Source: Serratia marcescens subsp. marcescens ATCC 13880 (GTDB lineage: Bacteria > Pseudomonadota > Gammaproteobacteria > Enterobacterales > Enterobacteriaceae). From it: a stretch of DNA of 64,000 bases. Below, piece after piece: positions 30,236 through 39,662 of the stretch. Position numbers and translations under genes: made by a program. Position 1 is the first letter of the stretch; every line of letters starts with the position of its first letter. The stretch lies in contig NZ_CP071238.1 in the NCBI RefSeq assembly GCF_017299535.1, forward strand, positions 434,001 to 498,000, written 5' to 3'. Under the pieces are notes generated by a model. It was not told the origin of the DNA. It saw only the letters and a program-made list of their open reading frames with translations, and did no database searches.

Positions 30236-31114
30236 CTAAGACACCAACTCCAGTCCCGCCACGCGGCGCCAGTAACCGTTGCAGTCGGCGTGGTCGGTCA
30301 AAGTCAGCGGCTGCTCGCCATACTCGTTGGCGCGGAAGGCGTCGATTTGCGCCAGCGTCTCGGCGCCCTGCGGCGATAGCCGCACGATGTCCACCAGCCC
30401 TTGCATGCTCGGCAGCTCGTTGCCAAGGTTGTAGCAGTAGCCGCTCATGGTCTGGATGCCGTTGAGCACGAACACCTGCTGTTGCTCCTGCGAACGCATC
30501 ATGCGGCCCTGCGGATATTTGATGCAGCAGGTTTCGCACTCGTCCTTGCCGCGGTTTTCCGAGCGGGCGGTGAAGCAGCGCGCCGAATAGGCCAGCGGCA
30601 GGTGGCCGTAACTCAGCACCTCCACTTCGAAGTCGTGGCGGAAGCCCAGTTCGTCGCACTGCGTCAGCAGGTTGGCCAGCCAGTCGCGCGACAGCTCGAC
30701 CGGCATGCACCAGCGCATCATGCCCTGGCGGCGCAGCAGGCGCAGGGTATAGGCGTTGTAGCAGTTCAGCGCATGGCCGGCGACGAACGGCAGACCGCGC
30801 TCCGCCGCCATGTTGACCGCGCCCAGGTCGTTGGCTTCAAACAGAAACTCGCCGTTCTCCACATAGCGTTTCAGCTCATTCAGTTCGGACGGCGCCTGCA
30901 GCAGCGCCAACGTGGAGATCACGACCTGCTTGCCGCTGCGGGCGATTTCACGCGCCAGCGCCAGCCAGTCGCCGACCTTCATCTCGCGCCGCTTGGTGCA
31001 GACGCTCTCGCCGAGGTAAATGATGTCGGCGCTGCTCTCCGCCGCCTGTTGATAGAACGCCGCGATGTCGTTTTTCGGCCAGTAGTAGAGCACCGGCCCC
31101 AGTGCGTATTTCAT
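30236..31114 (-). CDS. ubiV: O2-independent ubiquinone hydroxylation protein UbiV (YhbV)
   Basis: ATG at 31114 gives 292 residues (MKYALGPVLYYWPKNDIAAFY), equal to E. coli UbiV. It is a U32 peptidase-like protein that binds a 4Fe-4S cluster; the cysteines in LGESVCTKR, DECETCCIKYPQG are present. UbiV pairs with UbiU to hydroxylate ubiquinone precursors without oxygen. It lies 11 bp after ubiU, in the same operon. A longer in-frame extension upstream overlaps ubiU and is not real. Confidence 0.96.
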   Translation of the reverse strand: MKYALGPVLYYWPKNDIAAFYQQAAESSADIIYLGESVCTKRREMKVGDWLALAREIARSGKQVVISTLALLQAPSELNELKRYVENGEFLFEANDLGAVNMAAERGLPFVAGHALNCYNAYTLRLLRRQGMMRWCMPVELSRDWLANLLTQCDELGFRHDFEVEVLSYGHLPLAYSARCFTARSENRGKDECETCCIKYPQGRMMRSQEQQQVFVLNGIQTMSGYCYNLGNELPSMQGLVDIVRLSPQGAETLAQIDAFRANEYGEQPLTLTDHADCNGYWRRVAGLELVS

Positions 31115-31125
31115 GTTTCCTCCGG

Positions 31126-32121
31126 CTACTGCCATTTGCGGTGATAGGCGCCCAACGTGGTTTGGGTGCCCTCGGACATCGCGCCCAGCGTCTCCATCCA
31201 GGCGGCGTCGGCGCGATAGGCAGCCGGATCGGCCTGGCAACGGTCGATCGCCTGGCGCCAGACGCGCGCCACCTGGCTGACGTAAGCCGGGCTGCGCTGG
31301 CGGCCTTCGATCTTCACCGAGGCGATGTTGGCGGCCAGCAGCGCCGGCAACAGCTCCAGCGTATTGAGGCTGGTGGGCTCTTCCAGCGCGTGGTAGCGCA
31401 CGTCGTCCACCAGATAGCGGCCCTTGCACAGCGTCGGGTAACCGGCGTTTTCATGGTCCTGGTAGCGGTCGATCAGCACGTCGTTCAGGCGCGACTCCAT
31501 GCCCTGCGGGGTTTGCTGCCAGCGCACGAAACGTGCCGGCGAACAGGCGCCGACGGTGTTCGGCGACTCGCCGGTCAGGTAGGAGGAGAGGTAGCAGCGC
31601 CCCTCGGCCATGATGCACAGGCTGCCGAAAGCGAACACTTCCAGCGGCACCGGGCTGGTGCGCGCCAGCTGTTTCACCTGGTGCATCGACAGCACGCGCG
31701 GCAGCACCACCCGGCCGACCTCGAAGTTGCGTTGGTAGAAACGGATCGCTTCCTCGTTGGTGGCGGAAGCCTGCACCGAAACGTGTCGCTCCAGCTGCGG
31801 GTAGCGTTGGGCGGCATATTCCAGCATCGCCAGATCCGCCAGAATCAGGGCGTCGGCGCCCAGTTGGGCCGCCATATCCACCGCGCGCTGCCAGCGGGCG
31901 TAGCCGTCGGGATGGGCGAAGGTGTTGATGGCGATATGCAGTTTGCGGCCGTGGCGATGCACGTAATCGACCGCTTCCTGCAGCTTTTTCTCGGTGAAGT
32001 TGAGGCCGGCGAAGTGGCGCGCGTTGGTATCGTCTTTCAGACCGATGTAAACGGCGTCGGCGCCGTTATCCACCGCGGCCTTCAGGGCCGGCAGGTTGCC
32101 GGCGGGACAAAGCAGCTCCAT
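31126..32121 (-). CDS. ubiU: O2-independent ubiquinone hydroxylation protein UbiU (YhbU)
   Basis: ATG at 32121 (MELLCPAGNLPALKAAVDNG) gives 331 residues, equal to E. coli UbiU. It is in the U32 family, with cysteines for an Fe-S cluster in FGSLCIMAEGRCYLSS, NTVGACSPARF and YPTLCKGRY. It is the partner of UbiV in anaerobic ubiquinone synthesis and is divergent from ubiT across about 250 bp. FNR control is known in E. coli; I see only poor half-sites in the gap (TTGATAAAC near 32274). Confidence 0.96.
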   Translation of the reverse strand: MELLCPAGNLPALKAAVDNGADAVYIGLKDDTNARHFAGLNFTEKKLQEAVDYVHRHGRKLHIAINTFAHPDGYARWQRAVDMAAQLGADALILADLAMLEYAAQRYPQLERHVSVQASATNEEAIRFYQRNFEVGRVVLPRVLSMHQVKQLARTSPVPLEVFAFGSLCIMAEGRCYLSSYLTGESPNTVGACSPARFVRWQQTPQGMESRLNDVLIDRYQDHENAGYPTLCKGRYLVDDVRYHALEEPTSLNTLELLPALLAANIASVKIEGRQRSPAYVSQVARVWRQAIDRCQADPAAYRADAAWMETLGAMSEGTQTTLGAYHRKWQ

Positions 32122-32373
32122 AGATTTATCCTGGCTTAGCCGTACGCCCGGCCGGGCGCACGCTGTCTTTAAAGGTTGCCGGCGGCGGTGTTCCGCCGGC
32201 AAACGCGAATCGGGGAGGCCATTTTAGGCAAAGGGGCGCACACAGGTTTTGATTTGGGGCAGCTTATGGCGTATTGATAAACATGGCGGCGAAATGCACT
32301 ATTTGTTGATATAGACCGCTGAAGCCGCGCGCCAGTGTGGCAAAATAGCGGTAGTCCGTATTGAAAGGAGTGG

Positions 32374-32901
32374 ATGACCGTGTTGGAACAACTACGAGCA
32401 CGCCTTGTGCGCCAGGGGCCGTCGCTGCTGCGCATCCCGCTGAAATTCACACCGTTCGCCCTGCAGCGCCAGTTGCTGCAACAGGTGCTGAGCTGGCAGT
32501 TCCGCCAGGCATTGGCGGATGGCGAGCTGGAATTTCTCGAATCGCGCTGGTTGAAGATCGAAGTTCGCGATCTGGCGCTACACTGGTTTATGACGGTAGA
32601 AAACGACAAACTGGTGGTCAGCCAGCACGCCGAAGCGGACGTCAGTTTCAGCGGCGACGCCAACGATCTGATCCTGATCGCGGCGCGCAAGCAAGATCCG
32701 GATACGCTGTTCTTTCAGCGTCGGCTGCAGATTGAAGGGGATACCGAATTGGGCCTGTATGTGAAAAATTTGATGGACGCCATCGAGCTGGAAAGCATGC
32801 CTGCGCCGCTGCGCATGGGGCTGCTGCAGTTGGCTGATTTTGTCGAAGCAGGGCTGCAGGAGGGCACGGCGTCGGTTTCCCGTGTGGCGGTATCATGCTG
32901 A
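32374..32901 (+). CDS. ubiT: Anaerobic ubiquinone accessory protein UbiT (YhbT)
   Basis: This 175-residue SCP2-type lipid-carrier domain protein aligns with E. coli UbiT (FALQRQLLQQVLSWQFRQALADGELEFLE; KQDPDTLFFQRRLQIEGDTELGLYVKNLMDAIE). It is thought to hold isoprenoid quinone intermediates for UbiUV and the Ubi complex. It is divergent from ubiU and overlaps yhbS by 7 bp. Confidence 0.95.
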   Translation: MTVLEQLRARLVRQGPSLLRIPLKFTPFALQRQLLQQVLSWQFRQALADGELEFLESRWLKIEVRDLALHWFMTVENDKLVVSQHAEADVSFSGDANDLILIAARKQDPDTLFFQRRLQIEGDTELGLYVKNLMDAIELESMPAPLRMGLLQLADFVEAGLQEGTASVSRVAVSC

Positions 32902-33398
32902 TCCGCGTAGAGATCCCGGTAGACGCGGCGGGCATTGACGCCTTGCTGCGCCGCGCCTTTGGCCGCGACGACGAAGCCGATCTGGTGCAGCAGCTGCGTG
33001 AAGACGGCCTGCTGACGCTGGGCGTGGTCGCCACTGACGACGAAGGCGGGGTAGTGGGTTACGCCGCGTTCAGCCCGGTAGACGTGGCCGGCGAAGACCG
33101 CCAATGGGTGGCGCTGGCGCCGCTGGCGGTAGACGAAAGCCTGCGTCGCCAGGGGCTGGCTGAAAAGCTGGTGTACGAAGGCCTGGATTCGCTGAACGAA
33201 TTCAGCTACGTCGCGGTGGTGGTGCTGGGCGATCCGGCCTACTACGGCCGCTTCGGCTTTAAACCGGCCGCCGCCTATGGCCTGCACTGCCGCTGGCCGG
33301 AGACGGAAAGCGCATTCCAGGTGTATCCGCTGGCGGAAGACGCCCTGAATGGCGTCAGCGGCGAAGTGGCTTTTTCGGCGCCGTTTAATCGCTTCTAG
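32895..33398 (+). CDS. yhbS: GNAT-family N-acetyltransferase YhbS
   Basis: This 167-residue GNAT-fold protein has an acetyl-CoA loop in the [21 protein letters not shown] region and the [14 protein letters not shown] block typical of YhbS. Substrate unproven. The start overlaps the ubiT end, so it is probably co-transcribed. Its 3' end overlaps the convergent yhbQ by 14 bp. Confidence 0.93.
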   Translation: MLIRVEIPVDAAGIDALLRRAFGRDDEADLVQQLREDGLLTLGVVATDDEGGVVGYAAFSPVDVAGEDRQWVALAPLAVDESLRRQGLAEKLVYEGLDSLNEFSYVAVVVLGDPAYYGRFGFKPAAAYGLHCRWPETESAFQVYPLAEDALNGVSGEVAFSAPFNRF

Positions 33399-33684
33399 CG
33401 CCCGGCAACAAATACTCCAACGACAGCGGCGGGTGATTCACCAGCCGCTCTTTTTGTATTTTGCTCAGCTGTTTGACGCGGTATTCCAGCTTCAGCGCCG
33501 TTGAGCGATCCCCCACCGGGCAGTGAAACGCCAGCGTCAATTCCCCTTTGCCGCGCAGCGCCTTGGCGCCTTTGCCGGCCTGATGCTGCGCCAGGCGGCG
33601 CGCCACGTCGGTGGTGATGCCGGTATACAGCATGCCGCTCGGTAAACGCAGCATATAGAGATACCAGTGGGGCAAGTCCATCAT
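33385..33684 (-). CDS. yhbQ: GIY-YIG nuclease-superfamily protein YhbQ
   Basis: This 99-residue protein is a single GIY-YIG domain: [18 protein letters not shown] holds the paired tyrosine motifs, with R near [24 protein letters not shown] and a conserved Glu in [12 protein letters not shown]. Members of the UPF0213/YhbQ group are proposed DNA-processing proteins. Two adjacent ATG codons (33684, 33681) are possible, with AGGA upstream of both. It is convergent with yhbS and overlaps it at the 3' end. Confidence 0.9.
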   Translation of the reverse strand: MMDLPHWYLYMLRLPSGMLYTGITTDVARRLAQHQAGKGAKALRGKGELTLAFHCPVGDRSTALKLEYRVKQLSKIQKERLVNHPPLSLEYLLPGARSD

Positions 33685-33817
33685 TGGGGTCCTGTGCAAG
33701 GGTAGAGATGACATCAGGCCGCCATAGCTAAGCGCGGCATCTCTATTTTGTCACGATTTAACGATGGATTTCACCACTGGCGGAACGGTTTGTTTATTCC
33801 GTCTTGACGATAAGGGA

Positions 33818-34336
33818 CTATTTTACACCCACGGTAAATTTGTTTTCTTCCCCTTTATGATGCTGAATTGTCCACTCGCCACTGACGCGGAATGAAGCCG
33901 CGGAAGCATAGGTGTCTTCCATAAACTGGAAATAAACGATTTTTCCGTCTTTGACCTGCGCTTTTATTGCGAAAGGAGAGGTGAACTGATGGCCTAACGC
34001 TACTGAGGTATAGGTGAATTGACCAAATACGGCCACGGTGCCTCCGTCGGCAAGAATGTCACCGATCGTGAAGTCGTTTATCTCCCAGTAAGTGCCGACA
34101 TTTGAAAAGGTGTCGATGTAAACCTGTCGCCCTTGAGAAGTGCCCGCCCAGGGCTCGATCTGTTTGAGCTCTTTGTTTTCAAAGTTCAGGGAAGTATAAA
34201 CCGCGTTTTCATCGATAAGACGCATGGCGGCATTGGTGACGTCTTCCTTTGCTGTGTTCATCAAGAATGCATAAACCACATCTTTTGGCAGTTGAGTCTC
34301 TTCTGCTTTCACAATGAGTTTTTCATTGTTTTTCAT
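33818..34336 (-). CDS. SnoaL-like / NTF2-fold protein of unknown function
   Basis: This 172-residue protein has the cone-like NTF2/SnoaL pattern: an early helix (AFLMNTAKEDVTNAAMRLIDENAVYTS), a middle helix and paired strands (GGTVAVFGQFTYTS, PFAIKAQVKDGKIVYFQFMEDTY). The family includes small-molecule isomerases and hydrolases and many proteins without a known role. The stretch is less GC-rich than the neighbouring core genes and stands alone between yhbQ and potE, suggesting accessory origin. No signal peptide. Specific function unknown. Confidence 0.7.
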   Translation of the reverse strand: MKNNEKLIVKAEETQLPKDVVYAFLMNTAKEDVTNAAMRLIDENAVYTSLNFENKELKQIEPWAGTSQGRQVYIDTFSNVGTYWEINDFTIGDILADGGTVAVFGQFTYTSVALGHQFTSPFAIKAQVKDGKIVYFQFMEDTYASAASFRVSGEWTIQHHKGEENKFTVGVK

Positions 34337-34838
34337 ATAAACCTCGTCACGTGACTTCCGGGGTGAATAATTGGCCGTTTATTCCGATGATGAGCCGGTG
34401 ATTGGTTGTAAATCAACGATGATCATAGCACCGCCGGAAAGCAGAGCAGATGATAGAAAGTGCTTAGGCGTTCGGGAAATAAAGTCCCTCTAAAACGGCA
34501 TTAATCATCCTAACGCCATATTTAATAAGGTTTTTTATTCATGCTGAAGGCATTGGCGCACATCGGGTGACGAAGCGAGAACGCTGTTTTAAATGGATTT
34601 ATATAAGCGGTATCAATGATGTTTTGATGCTTTTTATTTATGAATGGCGGTAGTGAACAGGGATTATGCGTGGTGGCTTGGATTTACTGATAATAAAGCC
34701 CGAGAGCAAGAAAGAGAGTGAATCATTCCAGTCACTAGAGCGGCGTAGGCGACAGAGAGCGTCGGCTGGCCAGGGTTGTGATGAGGTGATATTGCGCCCC
34801 ATCACAATCCTATCCCCGGCCGCCGGAGCCTTACCGCT
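34337..34838. other. Gene-free interval of about 500 bp
   Basis: This interval is AT-richer than its surroundings. I see no protein with family features; an open frame starting near 34666 runs into antisense potE and looks like chance. An inverted repeat (34773-34783 with 34800-34810) lies just past the potE 3' end and may end potE transcription, although no T run follows on the minus strand. Confidence 0.4.
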
Positions 34839-36155
34839 TTACCCCTTTTTTCCCGCCAGCTCGAAGCGCGGCGAAACGATGCCGTACAGCGTCCAGCCGA
34901 GGAAGGTGGCGATGGCGCCCCACATCATCGCTTCTTCACCGGAGCTGTAGAGCGCATAGAAGCTGTACAGCGCGCCGATGCCGGCGATGATATTGGCGAT
35001 GCGCGCCTTGTTGTCCGGCACCTTCGCCACTTTCTGAATAATCACCAGCGCCGCCATCGACAGGATGTAAGGGATGATGTTGGTCACCACCGCCAGGTTC
35101 ACCAGCACGTTGAACTGCTTGTTCAGCGACGGGCTGATGGTCATCAGCGACAAACCGCTCTGGATGACGACGATGGTCAGCATGCCTTTAACCGGCGCGT
35201 CGGCCTTGCTCAGCTTGGAGAAGATTTTCGGGAAGAAGCCGCTGTCGGCGGAGGATTTGAACACCTGAGCGATGGTGAACTGCCAGCCGAGCAGCGAGCC
35301 GACGCAGGACATGACCATCAACGCCATGATGATCTTGCCGACCGTCGGGTTGAACATGTGGGAGAACGCCAGCCCGAACGGGGCGGTGGAGTTGGCCAGA
35401 TCCATGTTCGGCACGATGCCGGCGATCACGTTGGTCGAAATGATATAGATCACCGCCGCGCTGAGGGTGCCGCCCAGTACGGCGATCGGCACGTTGCGCT
35501 CCGGGTTTTCCACCACGTCAGTGTTGGCGCAGGCGGATTCCAGCCCCAGGAACGCCCACAGGGTCATTGAGATCGAGGCGCCGATGGCTTCGAAGGTCGG
35601 CACCTGATGCGGGTTCCAGGCGGCGACATAGGCGCTGCCGCTGAACCAGTACCAGCCGATGACCGAGATGCCCACCACCGGAATGATCACGCCCCAGACG
35701 GTGATGCCGCTGATTTTGCCGGTGATGCGCGCGCCGCCGAAGTTGGCGACGGTCGCCAGCCACAGCACGCCGATGGTGGCGATGCAGATCCCGAGCGGGC
35801 TGAGCGTGGTGTCGAACAGCTCGGTGCCGTAGCCGACGGCGGAAATGGCGATGGCGATGTTGGCGATCAACAGCGAAACGCCGTAGGTGTAGTTCGCCAT
35901 GAAGTTGCCTGATTTACCGAAGGCGTATTCGGCGTAGCCGCCCATGCCGCCGGATTTACGGCTGAACATGCCGCATTTGGCGAAGGCGTAGGCCAGCGCC
36001 ATCGAGCCGACGGCGGTCACCAGCCAGGAAACGATCGAAATCGTGCCTACTTCGGCCAGCTTGGTCGGCAGCATAATTATGCCGGAACCCATCATATTCA
36101 CGGCGGTCAGGATCGTTAATTGCACGACCCCCATTTTATTATTGGACTTACTCAT
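34839..36155 (-). CDS. potE: Putrescine-ornithine antiporter PotE
   Basis: This 438-residue, 12-helix APC-family transporter is nearly identical in motifs to E. coli PotE (MGVVQLTILTAVNMMGSGIIMLPTKLA near the N terminus; LWAFLGLESACANTDVVENPERN). It exchanges extracellular ornithine for putrescine, completing the speF acid-resistance cycle. It starts 62 bp after speF, the conserved operon order. The ATG at 36155 is preferred; one two codons earlier (36161) is possible. Confidence 0.96.
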   Translation of the reverse strand: MSKSNNKMGVVQLTILTAVNMMGSGIIMLPTKLAEVGTISIVSWLVTAVGSMALAYAFAKCGMFSRKSGGMGGYAEYAFGKSGNFMANYTYGVSLLIANIAIAISAVGYGTELFDTTLSPLGICIATIGVLWLATVANFGGARITGKISGITVWGVIIPVVGISVIGWYWFSGSAYVAAWNPHQVPTFEAIGASISMTLWAFLGLESACANTDVVENPERNVPIAVLGGTLSAAVIYIISTNVIAGIVPNMDLANSTAPFGLAFSHMFNPTVGKIIMALMVMSCVGSLLGWQFTIAQVFKSSADSGFFPKIFSKLSKADAPVKGMLTIVVIQSGLSLMTISPSLNKQFNVLVNLAVVTNIIPYILSMAALVIIQKVAKVPDNKARIANIIAGIGALYSFYALYSSGEEAMMWGAIATFLGWTLYGIVSPRFELAGKKG

Positions 36156-36217
36156 GATCATTTTCTCTTTTAGGATGCGATCCGGGCGGCGAGAATAATC
36201 GCCGCCCCGTAAGGTGA

Positions 36218-38380
36218 TTAATTTTTCATGACGTAGCCGTAAGCGCGGTTCCAGCCGTCCTCATCCTGTTGGATATAAACGCCCTGCAATTCCGGCGCGA
36301 ACCCCGGCAATAAATTGATGCCTTCTTCCAGTGCCAGGAAATAACGCTGCGCGGCGCCGCCCCAAATTTCACCGGGAACCACGCACAGCACGCCAGGCGG
36401 GTAAGGCAGGGCGCCTTCGGCGGCGATGCGGCCCTCGGCCTTGGCCAGCGACACCAATTCCACATTGCCGCGCACGAACTCGGTATTGGCGTCCTGCGGA
36501 TTCATTACCACGCGCGGGAAATAACTTTTGCGGAACATCTCTTTTTGCAGTTCTTTAACGTCATAGCTGACGTAAAGATCGTGCATTTCCTGGCACAACT
36601 GGCGGATGGTGTAGTTTTTGTAGCGCTGCTGGTGGTTTTTATAGACCGCAGGCAGCACCTCGCTGAGCAGGGAGTTTTGCTCGATGTGCTTCTCGAAGCG
36701 GGCGATCAGGGCCACCAGGTGCTGCATCTTGGCGATGTCTTCCGCCGGCGTCAGCAGGAACAGGATCGAGTTGAGATCGCATTTTTCCGGCACGATGCCG
36801 TTTTCGCGCAGGTAGTTGGCCAGAATGGTCGCCGGGATGCCGAACTCGCTGTAGCTGCCGGTGGCGGTATCGATGCCCGGCGTGGTGAGCAGCAGCTTGC
36901 ATGGATCGACGAAGTACTGCGACTCGGCATAGCCCTCAAAGGCGTGCCACTTCTCGCCGGGCACGAAGTTGAAGAAGCGCAGATCGTTGGCCATCGCTGC
37001 GGTGTCATAGGCCTGCCACGGCTTGCCGTCGATCTGATCCGGCACGAACGGTTTGATCATCGTGCAGGTATCCAGCAGCATTTTGCGCGCTTCGATGCCC
37101 ACGCGCACGCACTCTTGCCACAGGCGCTGGCCGCTCTTGCCCTCGTGCATCTTGGCGTTGACGTCCAGCGCGGCGAACAGCGGATAGAACGGGCTGGTGG
37201 AGGCGTGCAGCATAAAGGCGTTGTTGAAGCGCTTGTGGTTGCAGTAGCGGCTCTGCCCCTTGATATGCTTGTCTTTTTTGTGGATCTGCGAGGTTTGCGA
37301 GAAGCCGGCCTGCTGCTTGTGCACCGACTGGGTGACGATGATGCCGGGATCGTTCTCGTTCAGCTCCAGCAGCAGCGGCGAGCAGTCTTTCATCATCGGA
37401 ATGAACTGCTCATAGCCCACCCAGGCGGAGTCGAACAGGATGTAATCGCACAGGTGGCCAATCTTGTCGACCACCTGGCGGGCGTTGTAGATGGTGCCGT
37501 CGTAGGTGCCGAGCTGGATGATCGCCAGGCGGAACGGGCGGGCTTCGTTGGCGCGTTCCGGCGCCACTTCGCGGATCTGTTGGCGCAGGTAGCGTTCGTC
37601 GAAGCAGTGCGCGTCGATGCCGCCGATAAAGCCGAACGGGTTGCGCGCGGTTTCCAGATAAACCGGCGTGGCGCCGGCCTGGATCAACGCGCCGTGGTGG
37701 TTGGATTTATGGTTGTTGCGGTCGAACAGCACCAGATCGCCGCGCGTCAGCAGGGCATTGGTCGCCACCTTGTTCGAGGCCGAGGTGCCGTTGAGCACGA
37801 AGTAGGTCTTGTCGGCGTTGAACACCTTGGCGGCGTGCTGCTGTGCAGCGCAAGGCGCGCCTTCGTGGATCAACAGATCGCCCAGTTTGACGTCGGCGTT
37901 GCACATGTCGGAGCGGAAAAGCGTTTCGCCGTAGAAGTCGAAGAACTGGCGGCCCGCCGGATGTTTGCGGAAGAACTCGCCGCCCTGGTGGCCGGGGCAG
38001 GCGAAAGTGGCGTTGCCCATTTCTACGTATTGCGTCAGCGTGTTGAAGAACGGCGGCAGCAGTTCGCTCTCATATTTGGCGGCGGCGGCCTCCAGCTGTT
38101 TGCCGTAGAACTGGGTATTCTTGCCGCACAGTTCAAACACACCGTGCAGCGCCGGCAAGACGGCGTTATCCAGCTCTTCTTCGCAGCAGACGGCGACGAA
38201 CAGCGGAATGTTCAGGCCGTGTTCTTCGATGCGCGCCACCATGCCTTGCGCGACGTCCTCCACCGACAGCACGATGGCGGCGACGTCATTGAAATCGCTG
38301 TGATGCACATCGACGATGTCGCGTTCAGTTTCAAAGCAGCCGAGGGTTTGGGTGTTGGCGGCAATTTTTAATTTTTTCAT
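36218..38380 (-). CDS. speF: Inducible ornithine decarboxylase SpeF
   Basis: This 720-residue PLP enzyme of the bacterial Orn/Lys/Arg decarboxylase family has an N-terminal wing domain, the PLP lysine motif SVHKQQAGFSQTSQIHKKD, and core blocks such as CPGHQGGEFFRKHPAG and FDSAWVGYEQF. It makes putrescine from ornithine and consumes a proton, mainly in mild acid and anaerobiosis. ATG 38380 (MKKLKIAANT) is chosen since GAGA lies at useful spacing; an ATG three codons upstream has poor spacing. Expression probably depends on the speFL leader 273 bp upstream and its Rho-dependent control. Confidence 0.97.
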   Translation of the reverse strand: MKKLKIAANTQTLGCFETERDIVDVHHSDFNDVAAIVLSVEDVAQGMVARIEEHGLNIPLFVAVCCEEELDNAVLPALHGVFELCGKNTQFYGKQLEAAAAKYESELLPPFFNTLTQYVEMGNATFACPGHQGGEFFRKHPAGRQFFDFYGETLFRSDMCNADVKLGDLLIHEGAPCAAQQHAAKVFNADKTYFVLNGTSASNKVATNALLTRGDLVLFDRNNHKSNHHGALIQAGATPVYLETARNPFGFIGGIDAHCFDERYLRQQIREVAPERANEARPFRLAIIQLGTYDGTIYNARQVVDKIGHLCDYILFDSAWVGYEQFIPMMKDCSPLLLELNENDPGIIVTQSVHKQQAGFSQTSQIHKKDKHIKGQSRYCNHKRFNNAFMLHASTSPFYPLFAALDVNAKMHEGKSGQRLWQECVRVGIEARKMLLDTCTMIKPFVPDQIDGKPWQAYDTAAMANDLRFFNFVPGEKWHAFEGYAESQYFVDPCKLLLTTPGIDTATGSYSEFGIPATILANYLRENGIVPEKCDLNSILFLLTPAEDIAKMQHLVALIARFEKHIEQNSLLSEVLPAVYKNHQQRYKNYTIRQLCQEMHDLYVSYDVKELQKEMFRKSYFPRVVMNPQDANTEFVRGNVELVSLAKAEGRIAAEGALPYPPGVLCVVPGEIWGGAAQRYFLALEEGINLLPGFAPELQGVYIQQDEDGWNRAYGYVMKN

Positions 38381-38653
38381 TTTTCTCATTCTTCAGGCAA
38401 AGGCAGTCCGCCGGCAAATAATTCCATTTGCCGCTAACGCCTTCACGAAAATAAAGGTGTGCGAGAACCCAGTGATGCCAAAAGGCATTAACCGTGTTCA
38501 CTGTTTTATTTAGCTTGGGTGCGCTTGGCCGAAATTAAAAATGAATTGCGTGTCCTTCCCGGTTAGCGAGAACGAGATATTATCACCGGGGTGCGGAGAA
38601 TAAATAAAACGCAATGACACTCTTATCAACGGCGTAAGAGCGAGGGGAGAGGG

Positions 38654-38758
38654 TTATCTGTAGTTGAAGAATGCGAAACTAAAGCAGCTGCGATGAGCCA
38701 TCATCATAATATGGGTTGTGCGCCTGATGTGCGCCATTTTTCGGTTATTGTTTTCCAT
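38654..38758 (-). CDS. speFL: Ornithine-sensing leader peptide SpeFL (34 residues)
   Basis: A 35-codon minus-strand frame encodes a peptide starting MENNNRKMAHIRRTTHIM and ending AFFNYR. It matches the 34-residue E. coli/Salmonella SpeFL in length, start (MENN), the HIRRTTH sensor motif and the FFN-x-R end. In E. coli, ornithine bound in the ribosome tunnel stalls translation at the end of speFL, which blocks Rho and lets RNA polymerase reach speF. It lies upstream of speF with a long leader between, as expected. The middle part (MMMAHRSCFSF) differs, a natural sample of allowed changes. Confidence 0.93.
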   Translation of the reverse strand: MENNNRKMAHIRRTTHIMMMAHRSCFSFAFFNYR

Positions 38759-38818
38759 TTTCTAATCCACCTTGCTGAGTGAAAAGATGGCGCTATTTTA
38801 ACGCAAGGTGGGCTAAAA

Positions 38819-38838
38819 ATCGTGATTAAAGTCACATA
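38819..38838 (-). promoter_or_regulatory. CRP-like site upstream of speFL
   Basis: On the minus strand TGTGA-CTTTAA-TCACG (38836-38821) is a near-consensus CRP half-site pair with the correct 6-bp spacer, about 63-78 bp before the speFL start codon. The position suits an activator of the speF-potE promoter, which was not mapped here. Confidence 0.5.
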
Positions 38839-38870
38839 AATGCCGGTTTTGATAAATAACTATTCATAAG

Positions 38871-38890
38871 TTATGCAGTGAATTGCATAA
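38871..38890. promoter_or_regulatory. Perfect 7-bp dyad, operator candidate
   Basis: TTATGCA-GTGAAT-TGCATAA is a symmetrical dyad in the AT-rich speFL/yhbP intergenic region, about 110 bp upstream of speFL and 35 bp from the CRP-like site. No regulator is recognised. The remaining stretch to yhbP at 39192 is AT-rich with no further clear element. Confidence 0.4.
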
Positions 38891-39191
38891 ACCGTGTTCA
38901 GGGAGTCAACTGGGTATGTAAATAAATTGCTAATCGGTGCCGGACGTGTGCGCTAAATTTGCGTGTCGTCAGGATGAGAACAATAAAATCGCTCGATTAA
39001 CCGGTTGCATAACGATCAAATAAATCCGTCTTGTATTTTTTATGTTATAAATCCGCTTCGGGATTAAGTTAATAAAAATGCATTTATTGTGTTTTTATAT
39101 TCAATTTTGTTTTTTGATGATTATCGTTATTTGTGACTCGCTTCAACAACGCAGGGTAAGATGAAGTGAGTGAACAGGGAGGCGAGTAACC

Positions 39192-39632
39192 TTGAATACC
39201 CCAGAACAACGGCAGCAGATTGCGGATTTCATCGGCAAGCAACACGTCTTGACGCTGTGCGCCGGCGACGGCCTCGACATGTGGTGCGCCAACTGTTTTT
39301 ACGTGTTCGACGCCGCGACGATGGCGCTGTGGCTGATGACCGAACCGCACACCCGCCACGGTGGGCTGATGCTGAACAACGGCCGGGTGGTCGGCACCAT
39401 CGCGCCGAAGCCGAAAAGCATCGCGCTGATCCGCGGCGTGCAATACCGCGCCGAGGCGGTGCTGCTGAGCGGCGAAGAGGCCGAGGCGGCGCGCGCGCGT
39501 TACTGCAAGCGCTTCCCGATCGCCAGGGCGATGAAGGCCTCGGTATGGCGGCTGGATCTGCACGAGGTGAAGATGACCGACAACACCCTTGGTTTCGGCA
39601 AGAAGCTGCACTGGGCGCGGTCTATACTTTAA
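39192..39632 (+). CDS. yhbP: YhbP family protein (UPF0306)
   Basis: This 146-residue flavin-split-barrel-like protein aligns with E. coli Yhb[49 protein letters not shown] and [13 protein letters not shown]. Function unknown; a pyridoxamine-oxidase-like flavin fold is likely. It starts with TTG after GGGAGGCGAG. It is followed by yraR after 30 bp, so the two are probably one unit. Confidence 0.9.
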   Translation: MNTPEQRQQIADFIGKQHVLTLCAGDGLDMWCANCFYVFDAATMALWLMTEPHTRHGGLMLNNGRVVGTIAPKPKSIALIRGVQYRAEAVLLSGEEAEAARARYCKRFPIARAMKASVWRLDLHEVKMTDNTLGFGKKLHWARSIL

Positions 39633-39662
39633 GTCGACGTATTGATTACAACGGGAGATCGC

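Noticed and set aside
32122..32373. FNR sites in the ubiU/ubiT gap
   Set aside because: TTGATAAAC and related half-sites are present, but no pair matches TTGAT-N4-ATCAA well enough to report as a site.
34666..34950. Possible small gene between the SnoaL-like gene and potE
   Set aside because: It enters potE antisense, has no good ribosome binding site and no recognisable composition.
36545..38371. Long antisense frame opposite speF
   Set aside because: No conserved domain and it follows speF codon periodicity.
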